Positions 57,568 to 64,000 of a DNA stretch of 64,000 nucleotides are shown piece after piece (the first letter of the stretch is position 1; each line of letters starts with the position of its first letter). The DNA is from an uncultured SAR86 cluster bacterium. GTDB taxonomy: Bacteria > Pseudomonadota > Gammaproteobacteria > Magnimaribacterales > D2472. The stretch lies in contig CABYCL010000003.1 in NCBI GenBank assembly GCA_902517505.1, positions 1-64,000 of the forward strand, given 5' to 3'. A model generated the notes under the pieces. It searched no databases and was not told the origin of the DNA. It worked only from the letters and a program-made list of their open reading frames with translations. The position numbers and the translations under genes are program-made.

Positions 57568-60500
57568 AGATATATCTTCTATACTTATAATTGGTGCAGG
57601 ACCGATTATTATTGGTCAGGCATGTGAGTTTGATTACTCGGGCGCACAAGCTTGCAAGGCTCTCAAAGAGGAAGGGTTTAGAGTAATTTTAGTTAATTCT
57701 AATCCTGCAACAATTATGACTGATCCGCTAATGGCTGATGCAACATATATTGAACCAATTCATTGGGAGTCTGTTGAAAAAATTATTGAAAAAGAAAAAC
57801 CAGATGCAATTTTGCCGACTATGGGAGGACAGACTGCCTTAAATACCGCATTAACGTTAGATAAAGAGGGAATATTAGACAAACATAATGTTATTTTGAT
57901 TGGAGCAAATAGGGCAGCTATTGATAAAGCAGAGGATAGACAACTTTTTGATGAAACAATGAAAGCAATCAATCTTGAGACTCCAGCATCAGGTATTGCT
58001 CATTCAATGAATGATGCTTTAGAAGTTCAAGAAAAAATAGGTTTTCCTTGCATTATAAGGCCGTCATTTACTATGGGAGGAACAGGAGGAGGCATTGCTT
58101 ATAATATCTCAGAATTTAAAACAATTTGTGAGAAAGGCTTAGAACTGTCTCCTACAAACGAACTTCTTATTGATGAGTCTTTAATTGGTTGGAAAGAATA
58201 TGAGATGGAAGTAGTAAGAGATTGTGAAGATAATTGCATCATAGTTTGTTCTATTGAAAATTTAGATCCGATGGGCATTCATACCGGTGACTCAACTACC
58301 ATTGCTCCAGCACAAACCTTGACAGATAAAGAGTATCAGTTAATGAGAAATGCATCTTTTAAAATTTTGAGAGAAATTGGCGTTGATACTGGAGGATCTA
58401 ACGTTCAGTTTGCAGTGAATCCTGATAATGGAAAGATGGTCGTCATAGAAATGAATCCTCGTGTTAGCAGATCTTCTGCATTAGCATCTAAAGCTACTGG
58501 TTTCCCAATTGCAAAAGTTGCTGCATTATTGTCAGTTGGCTATACATTGGATGAACTAAAAAATGACATCACTGGAGGCCTTACCCCTGCATCTTTTGAG
58601 CCTAGTATTGATTATATAGTTACAAAGATACCAAAATTTGCATTTGAGAAATTTCCACAAGCTAGCCCAAAGCTCACAACCCAAATGAAATCTGTTGGAG
58701 AAGTGATGTCAATGGGATCAAACTTTCAAGAATCATTTCAAAAAGCTTTATGCAGTATGGAAGAAGGACTAAATGGACTTAATTCTTTATTTGAAAATTC
58801 GAATTTTCCTTCTGATGAAGATATTAAGAGTGAATTAACAATTCCAGGACCTAAAAGAATATTTTATATTGCAGATGCAATTCGAAAAGGTTGGGATATT
58901 GAAAAAATTTACTCTCTAACCAAAATTGATTATTGGTTTCTAGATCAAATAAAAGAATTAATTCATATTGAAGAAAAATTAAGTAGCTTAAGTATTGATG
59001 AGTTAAATAAAGATTATATTCAAGAAATAAAAGAAAAAGGATTTTCAGATAGCAGAATAGCTGAAATGATTGGAGAAACTGAAGATAATTTAAGAAAGCA
59101 TAGAAAAAAACATAAAATTCATCCAATTTATAGACGTGTAGATACATGTGCTGCAGAGTTCGCAACCTCAACATGTTACATGTATTCAACATATGGTGGA
59201 AAATGTGAAAGCGATCCAACTTTAAAGAAAAAAATACTAGTTATAGGCAGTGGACCTAATAGAATTGGCCAAGGTATTGAATTTGATTATTGCTGTGTTC
59301 ATGCTTCATTAGCAATGCAAGAGGAAGGATATGAGTCTATTATGGTAAATTGCAATCCAGAAACAGTTTCTACTGATTATGATGTTTCTAACAGACTATA
59401 TTTTGAACCAATAACAGCTGAAAAAATATTAGATATTATTGATATTGAAGATCCTGAGGGAGTTATTATTCAGTTTGGAGGGCAAACTCCTTTAAAACTT
59501 GCAGATATACTTTCAGAAAAAGGCGTAAAAATTTTAGGTACTAATGTTGATGCTATAGACAGATCTGAAGATAGGGAGAGATTCCAAGAATTAGTAAATA
59601 AACTAGATCTTAAGCAACCCACAAATGCAACTGCAAAGAATTTAAAAGAGGCTCTTAAAAAGGCTGAAAAGATCGGGTTTCCAATTGTTGTTAGACCATC
59701 GTATGTTCTTGGCGGAAGAGCTATGCAGCTCGTAAATAATATGCAAGAGCTTAATAAATATTTAAATGAGGCTGTTGAAGTCTCAAATAGCAAACCAATC
59801 CTTTTAGACAGCTATCTTACTGATGCTATTGAGGTGGATGTTGACGTTGTTTCGGATGGAAAAAATATTGAAATCGGCGGCATTCTTCAACATATAGAAC
59901 AAGCAGGAATACATTCCGGAGATTCTGCATGTTCATTACCCCCATACAGTCTTTCAGAAAAGGTTCAAAAAGAAATGAAAGAACAAGCAATAAATATTGC
60001 TAACGAACTAAAAGTAATAGGATTAATGAATATTCAATTTGCAATTAAAGATAATGAGGTTTATATAATCGAAGTCAACCCACGTGCTTCAAGAACAGTC
60101 CCATTTATTTCAAAAGCTATTGGTAACTCTCTTGCAAAAGTTGCTTCAAAAGCAATGATTGGAAAAACTCTTAAAGACCAAGGTTTCTCATCAAAGTTGC
60201 CGGATGGATTATTTTTTGTAAAAGAAGCTGTAATGCCATTTGATAAATTTCCTCATGTTGATCCAATTTTAGGCCCTGAAATGAAATCTACTGGAGAAGT
60301 TATGGGTATTGGACCCAATTTTGGCGAAGCTTATGCAAAAGCTCAAAAAGGAGCAAATAAGATCCTGAGAAGATCAGGCGTCGTATTTATTAGTGTTAAA
60401 TCATCTGATAAAAAATATCTTGATAAATTTGTACCAGAGATAATTAGTGCTGGATTTAAAATTGTAGCAACATCAGGAACTGCGGATCACATAGAAAAAT

Positions 60501-60766
60501 TAGGATATGAAGTTGAAACTATAAATAAAGTTACAGAAGGAAGACCTCATATCGTCGACAGCTTATTAAATAATCAGATTGATTTGGTTATTAATACAAC
60601 TGAAGGATCCCAGTCTATTAAGGATTCTGCTTCGATAAGACAAAGTGCATTAAGATATAAAATTTTTTGTACTACTACTATGTTTGGAGCTTTTGCAATA
60701 ATTGATGCATTTAAGAGTAATGAAGAAAATTGGACATACGACACCCTCCAAGAAATAAATAATTAA
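57554..60766 (+). CDS. carB: Carbamoyl-phosphate synthase large subunit
   Basis: Two homologous ATP-grasp halves make carboxyphosphate (about 1-400) and carbamoyl phosphate (about 550-930), followed by an MGS-like allosteric domain. Both nucleotide starts ([39 protein letters not shown]) and both grasp strands ending [20 protein letters not shown] and [20 protein letters not shown] are seen. Length 1070 matches E. coli 1073. The start ATG lies inside carA. Confidence 0.98.
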   Translation: MPKRKDISSILIIGAGPIIIGQACEFDYSGAQACKALKEEGFRVILVNSNPATIMTDPLMADATYIEPIHWESVEKIIEKEKPDAILPTMGGQTALNTALTLDKEGILDKHNVILIGANRAAIDKAEDRQLFDETMKAINLETPASGIAHSMNDALEVQEKIGFPCIIRPSFTMGGTGGGIAYNISEFKTICEKGLELSPTNELLIDESLIGWKEYEMEVVRDCEDNCIIVCSIENLDPMGIHTGDSTTIAPAQTLTDKEYQLMRNASFKILREIGVDTGGSNVQFAVNPDNGKMVVIEMNPRVSRSSALASKATGFPIAKVAALLSVGYTLDELKNDITGGLTPASFEPSIDYIVTKIPKFAFEKFPQASPKLTTQMKSVGEVMSMGSNFQESFQKALCSMEEGLNGLNSLFENSNFPSDEDIKSELTIPGPKRIFYIADAIRKGWDIEKIYSLTKIDYWFLDQIKELIHIEEKLSSLSIDELNKDYIQEIKEKGFSDSRIAEMIGETEDNLRKHRKKHKIHPIYRRVDTCAAEFATSTCYMYSTYGGKCESDPTLKKKILVIGSGPNRIGQGIEFDYCCVHASLAMQEEGYESIMVNCNPETVSTDYDVSNRLYFEPITAEKILDIIDIEDPEGVIIQFGGQTPLKLADILSEKGVKILGTNVDAIDRSEDRERFQELVNKLDLKQPTNATAKNLKEALKKAEKIGFPIVVRPSYVLGGRAMQLVNNMQELNKYLNEAVEVSNSKPILLDSYLTDAIEVDVDVVSDGKNIEIGGILQHIEQAGIHSGDSACSLPPYSLSEKVQKEMKEQAINIANELKVIGLMNIQFAIKDNEVYIIEVNPRASRTVPFISKAIGNSLAKVASKAMIGKTLKDQGFSSKLPDGLFFVKEAVMPFDKFPHVDPILGPEMKSTGEVMGIGPNFGEAYAKAQKGANKILRRSGVVFISVKSSDKKYLDKFVPEIISAGFKIVATSGTADHIEKLGYEVETINKVTEGRPHIVDSLLNNQIDLVINTTEGSQSIKDSASIRQSALRYKIFCTTTMFGAFAIIDAFKSNEENWTYDTLQEINN

Positions 60767-60787
60767 TCAAATTGCTATAATGCTCAA

Positions 60788-61264
60788 ATGAGCAGAATAC
60801 CATTGACAAAAGAGGGTGAAATTTCTATTAAGGAAAAGCTTTCAAACTTAAAATTTCAAGAAAGACCACAAATTTCTCAAGCCATAGCAGAGGCAAGGGC
60901 TCATGGAGACCTTAAAGAAAATGCTGAATATCATGCAGCTAAGGAGTTGCAAGGACTAGTTGAAGCAAAAATAGCTGAAATGGAAAATGCTTTAGCTAAT
61001 GCACAAGTTATTGATGTTAAGGAAATTCCCGAAACAGGAAGAGTGGTGTTTGGAGCAACTGTAAAAATCTATGACATTGATAATGATAATGAGATTACTT
61101 ATAAGATTGTTGGAAATCTTGAATCAGATCCTGAACTAGGAAATATATCAATTGATACGCCTATTGCAAAAGGACTGGTTGGGAAATTCGTTGATGATGA
61201 AGTTTCCATCAAAACACCTTCTGGCAATTTAAATTACGAAATCATAGAAGTAAAGCATATATAA
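60788..61264 (+). CDS. greA: Transcription elongation factor GreA
   Basis: Rescues backtracked RNA polymerase by inserting a coiled coil into the secondary channel. The coiled coil covers residues 1-75, with the acidic tip pair in HGDLKENAEYHAAKE. The C-terminal FKBP-like domain binds polymerase (GRVVFGATVKIYDID; PIAKGLVGK). Length is 158. It follows carB by 21 bases as in many gammaproteobacteria; yhbY, often next, is absent. Confidence 0.98.
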   Translation: MSRIPLTKEGEISIKEKLSNLKFQERPQISQAIAEARAHGDLKENAEYHAAKELQGLVEAKIAEMENALANAQVIDVKEIPETGRVVFGATVKIYDIDNDNEITYKIVGNLESDPELGNISIDTPIAKGLVGKFVDDEVSIKTPSGNLNYEIIEVKHI

Positions 61265-61268
61265 ATAA

Positions 61269-61829
61269 ATGCAATCAGATAATTGGGCCAAAAGAGCTAA
61301 AGACGAAGGCTATCGTTCAAGAGCTGTTTTTAAACTTCAAGAAATCTTAAAAAAAACTAAGTTAAAAAAAATATCAAATGTTTTAGATCTTGGATCTGCG
61401 CCAGGCGGATGGTCACAATTGATTATCAAAAATTATCCAGACTCAAAAGTGTTCGCAATAGATATATTAGATATGGAAAAAATAGACGGAGTGGATTTTT
61501 TTCAAATAAGTATTGAGAAGATAGAAGAAATAGAAGATATAGATTTGTTAAAAGGTAAGTTTAATCTTGTAATTTCTGATATAGCCCCAAACTTAACTGG
61601 TATAAGTGCAATCGATAGTGAAAATGTATTAGATTTAAATAATTTAACCTTAAATACTGCACATAAGTTTTTAGAAAAAGGCGGCGCACTAATAATGAAA
61701 ACATTTCAGAATAATAATTTAAAAAGTTTAAGAAAAAATATGGAATTATCTTTTAAGTTAGTTCAAACTTATAAACCAGCAGCGTCAAAAAAACAATCTG
61801 GTGAGATATATCTTTATGGAGTAAAGTAA
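61269..61829 (+). CDS. rlmE: 23S rRNA (uridine-2'-O)-methyltransferase RlmE/FtsJ
   Basis: Methylates U2552 of 23S rRNA using SAM. Family segments are NWAKRAKDEGYRSRAVFKLQEI at the start (containing the first catalytic Lys), the SAM loop LDLGSAPGGWSQ near 40, ISDIAPNLTG near 103 (catalytic Asp) and GALIMKTFQ (catalytic Lys). Length 186, slightly shorter than E. coli 209. It lies four bases before ftsH, the conserved pairing. Confidence 0.97.
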   Translation: MQSDNWAKRAKDEGYRSRAVFKLQEILKKTKLKKISNVLDLGSAPGGWSQLIIKNYPDSKVFAIDILDMEKIDGVDFFQISIEKIEEIEDIDLLKGKFNLVISDIAPNLTGISAIDSENVLDLNNLTLNTAHKFLEKGGALIMKTFQNNNLKSLRKNMELSFKLVQTYKPAASKKQSGEIYLYGVK

Positions 61830-61832
61830 TTT

Positions 61833-63743
61833 ATGAGCAGTTTTATAAGAAATTTAGTTGTTTGGGTAGTTCTTGGATCGCTTATGGTCTTCGTTTTTAA
61901 TAATGTAGAGAACTCATCTGCAAGAGAACAAATTAGTTATAGCGAATTTAAGCAAGATGTATTATCAGATAGAGTTGCTAAAATCGTCTATAAAGGGGAT
62001 CAAATGACCATAATTGGGGATAGACTCGATGGCTCTAAATTTGAAACAACTCATCCGATTTTTAAAAGAGACGAGGCAGTAGAAAATGCAATAGAAGACC
62101 ATGGAGTAGTTGCCGTTTATGAAAAGATAGAGCAACCATCCTTATTTTCACAACTACTTGTTGGCGCATTTCCTATAATACTTCTTTTAGCAATATTTTT
62201 CTTTTTCATGCGTCAGATGCAAGGTGGTATGTCTGGAAAAGGCGGTCCAATGTCATTTGGAAGAAGCAAAGCTAAACTAATGGAAGGCGGAAAAGTTAAA
62301 ACAACCTTTAAAGATGTTGCTGGATGCGAAGAGGCAAAACAGGATGTTCAAGAATTAGTAGATTTTCTTAAAGATCCTTCAAAATTTCAAAAATTGGGTG
62401 GAAAAATACCGAGAGGTGTATTAATGGTTGGGCCTCCAGGTACTGGTAAGACTTTGATTGCAAGAGCAGTAGCAGGAGAGGCAAAAGTTCCATTTTTTAC
62501 AATTTCTGGTTCTGATTTTGTTGAGATGTTTGTTGGTGTTGGAGCCTCAAGAGTTAGAGATATGTTCGAACAGGCCAAAAAACAATCACCATGTATTGTT
62601 TTTATTGATGAAATTGATGCTGTTGGAAGACATAGAGGTGCTGGGCTTGGTGGTGGACATGATGAGCGAGAACAAACTCTAAACCAGTTATTAGTTGAAA
62701 TGGATGGTTTTGAAGGTAATGACGGAGTTATTGTTATTGCAGCTACAAATAGACCAGATGTTCTTGATCCTGCACTATTGAGACCAGGTAGATTTGACAG
62801 ACAAGTGGTTGTTGATCTTCCTGATATAAGAGGAAGAGAAGCTATTCTTAAGGTTCATATGAGAAAAGTTCCTTTAGATGCAGACGTTGATCCATTAGTA
62901 ATAGCTAGAGGTACACCTGGCTTCTCAGGTGCTGATTTAGCAAATTTAATAAATGAAGCGGCATTATTTGCTGCCAGATACTCTGATAAAAAAATAGATC
63001 AGTCTCATCTGGATTTAGCAAAAGATAAGATAATGATGGGTGCAGAGAGAAAATCAATGATTCTCAGCGAAGAACAAAAAAGAATAACTGCTTATCATGA
63101 GGCTGGCCATGCTATTGTTGGTAGATTGTCTCCAAAACATGATCCAGTATATAAAGTTACTATTATTCCAAGGGGAAGAGCTCTTGGTGTAACAATGTTT
63201 TTACCTGAAGAAGACACCTATATGCAAAGTAAAGAATATTTAGAAGGAAGAATTGCAGCACTCTTTGGAGGAAGAATTGCAGAGAGTATAATAAATGGCG
63301 ACAAAGGTATTACCACAGGAGCTTCAAATGATATTGAGGTTGCAACAAATATTGCAACTAATATGGTTACTAAATGGGGATTATCAAAAACAATAGGACC
63401 ATTAAAATATGGAGAAGATGAGGGAAGTCCTTTCCTAGGAAGAACTGCAGCTTCTCCTGTTCAAAATATGAGTGATGAAACAGCAAAACTTATAGATAAA
63501 GAGGTAAAATCAATAATAGATACATGTTATAAAAAAGCTGAAAATATACTTAAAGAAAATCTTGATAAGTTAAATGTAATGGCTGATGCATTGCTTAAAT
63601 ATGAAACTATTGATGCTAGTCAGATTGACGATATTATGGCTGGCGCAACACCAAGAGAACCAAAGGGGTGGTCAAATGATGACACCTCTGATGGCAAATC
63701 TTCTAAAAAAACTTCAATAAAAGGTGCTGCAGAAGAGTTATAA
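61833..63743 (+). CDS. ftsH: ATP-dependent zinc metalloprotease FtsH
   Basis: Membrane-anchored AAA+ protease; in gammaproteobacteria it degrades RpoH and LpxC. Two membrane segments (about 5-23 and 105-126) flank a periplasmic domain. The AAA core has GPPGTGKT at 200-207, Walker [10 protein letters not shown] and the [22 protein letters not shown]. The zinc site is HEAGH at 422-426. Length 636. A family member regulating sigma32 and lipid A fits the heat-shock promoter and lpx genes in this window. folP, usually between ftsH and glmM, is missing. Confidence 0.98.
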   Translation: MSSFIRNLVVWVVLGSLMVFVFNNVENSSAREQISYSEFKQDVLSDRVAKIVYKGDQMTIIGDRLDGSKFETTHPIFKRDEAVENAIEDHGVVAVYEKIEQPSLFSQLLVGAFPIILLLAIFFFFMRQMQGGMSGKGGPMSFGRSKAKLMEGGKVKTTFKDVAGCEEAKQDVQELVDFLKDPSKFQKLGGKIPRGVLMVGPPGTGKTLIARAVAGEAKVPFFTISGSDFVEMFVGVGASRVRDMFEQAKKQSPCIVFIDEIDAVGRHRGAGLGGGHDEREQTLNQLLVEMDGFEGNDGVIVIAATNRPDVLDPALLRPGRFDRQVVVDLPDIRGREAILKVHMRKVPLDADVDPLVIARGTPGFSGADLANLINEAALFAARYSDKKIDQSHLDLAKDKIMMGAERKSMILSEEQKRITAYHEAGHAIVGRLSPKHDPVYKVTIIPRGRALGVTMFLPEEDTYMQSKEYLEGRIAALFGGRIAESIINGDKGITTGASNDIEVATNIATNMVTKWGLSKTIGPLKYGEDEGSPFLGRTAASPVQNMSDETAKLIDKEVKSIIDTCYKKAENILKENLDKLNVMADALLKYETIDASQIDDIMAGATPREPKGWSNDDTSDGKSSKKTSIKGAAEEL

Positions 63744-63752
63744 TTCTTTTTC

Positions 63753-64000
63753 ATGAATCTTAAATTTGGCACTGACGGGATAAGGGGACCCGTTGAGAGC
63801 GTAGTAACTCCCGAAGCTTGTCTTAAAATAGGTCATGCTACTGGCTTAGTAATGAAAGAACTAGGTTGGAATACCGTTGTTATTGGCAAGGATACAAGAA
63901 TATCAGGATATATGCTTGAGTCGGCTCTTCAGGCAGGATTTATTGCTGCTGGTGTTAACGTACGCTTACTTGGACCGATACCAACTCCAGGAGTAGCTTA
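63753..64000 (+). CDS. glmM: Phosphoglucosamine mutase (3' partial)
   Basis: Converts glucosamine-6-phosphate to glucosamine-1-phosphate for UDP-GlcNAc, the precursor of peptidoglycan and lipid A. Only the first 82 residues are in the window. The opening [13 protein letters not shown] and [19 protein letters not shown] are diagnostic of GlmM. The catalytic serine loop lies beyond the window end. It begins nine bases after ftsH, following the conserved order except that folP is absent. Confidence 0.95.
   Translation, partial: MNLKFGTDGIRGPVESVVTPEACLKIGHATGLVMKELGWNTVVIGKDTRISGYMLESALQAGFIAAGVNVRLLGPIPTPGVA

Noticed and set aside
58851..59219. Open frame of 122 codons on the minus strand within carB
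   Set aside because: Antisense shadow of conserved CarB sequence with a Tyr/Leu/Phe-rich composition; no start signal.

Overview
This window is about 64 kb of densely packed, strongly AT-rich bacterial chromosome made almost entirely of conserved housekeeping genes. Gene content and neighbourhoods are gammaproteobacterial: rpsD-rpoA-rplQ, uvrA|ssb, ispB|rplU-rpmA-obgE, smpB-ssrA near ratA/bamE/fur, grpE-dnaK-dnaJ-dapB, the rpsB-to-dnaE envelope/translation supercluster, map-glnD-dapD-dapE, valS-pepA|lptFG, and carAB-greA-rlmE-ftsH-glmM. A Pseudomonas-type Fur without the CxxC pair, a fabA/fabB pair and a HolD-like protein next to rimI agree with this. Low GC, near-zero intergenic space, shortened enzymes (ValRS, CdsA, DapB, TilS) and many TTG/GTG starts suggest a streamlined marine gammaproteobacterium, perhaps SAR86-like. 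The clade name is an inference; the class is well supported.

Layout. 1-2023: end of the alpha ribosomal operon. 2020-9982: uvrA, ssb, a PaaG-type crotonase, an old-yellow-enzyme oxidoreductase, then fabB, fabA and ispB on the minus strand. 10020-16005: rplU-rpmA-obgE from a good sigma70-type promoter, rpsT, tmRNA, smpB, a DUF3429-like membrane protein and an SNF-family transporter wedged before ratA, then bamE and fur. 16011-20365: heat-shock operon grpE-dnaK-dnaJ-dapB behind a near-consensus sigma32 promoter. 20440-38566: rpsB (with S2-type leader hairpin) through tsf, pyrH, frr, uppS, cdsA, dxr, rseP, bamA, skp, lpxD, fabZ, lpxA, lpxB, rnhB, dnaE and tilS, co-directional and mostly overlapping. 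38578-56292: a second crotonase, leuA, holD-rimI, glutathione peroxidase, elaA, a C-terminally truncated valS, pepA, lptFG, an RDD protein, a peptide transporter, then dapE-dapD-glnD-map. 56446-64000: carA, carB, greA, rlmE, ftsH and the start of glmM.

How the genes work together. The window supplies parts of translation (S4, L17, L21, L27, S20, S2, EF-Ts, RRF, ValRS, TilS, tmRNA/SmpB), replication and repair (SSB, Pol III alpha, psi, RNase HII, UvrA), outer-membrane assembly (BamA, BamE, Skp, RseP, LptFG, lipid A enzymes), lipid synthesis (FabA/B/Z, CdsA), isoprenoids (Dxr, UppS, IspB), lysine/peptidoglycan precursors (DapB/D/E, GlmM) and proteostasis (GrpE-DnaK-DnaJ, FtsH).

I see no mobile element, prophage, CRISPR, rRNA or tRNA gene, and no new defence or biosynthetic system. 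No gene-free stretch exceeds 300 bases: 11938-12394 is filled by tmRNA, and the next largest gaps are 56293-56445 and 20366-20504. The most interesting signals are the truncated ValRS, holD without the usual adjacent holC, a circularly permuted gene order between dapB and carA, and convergent gene pairs that interlock at their stop codons.
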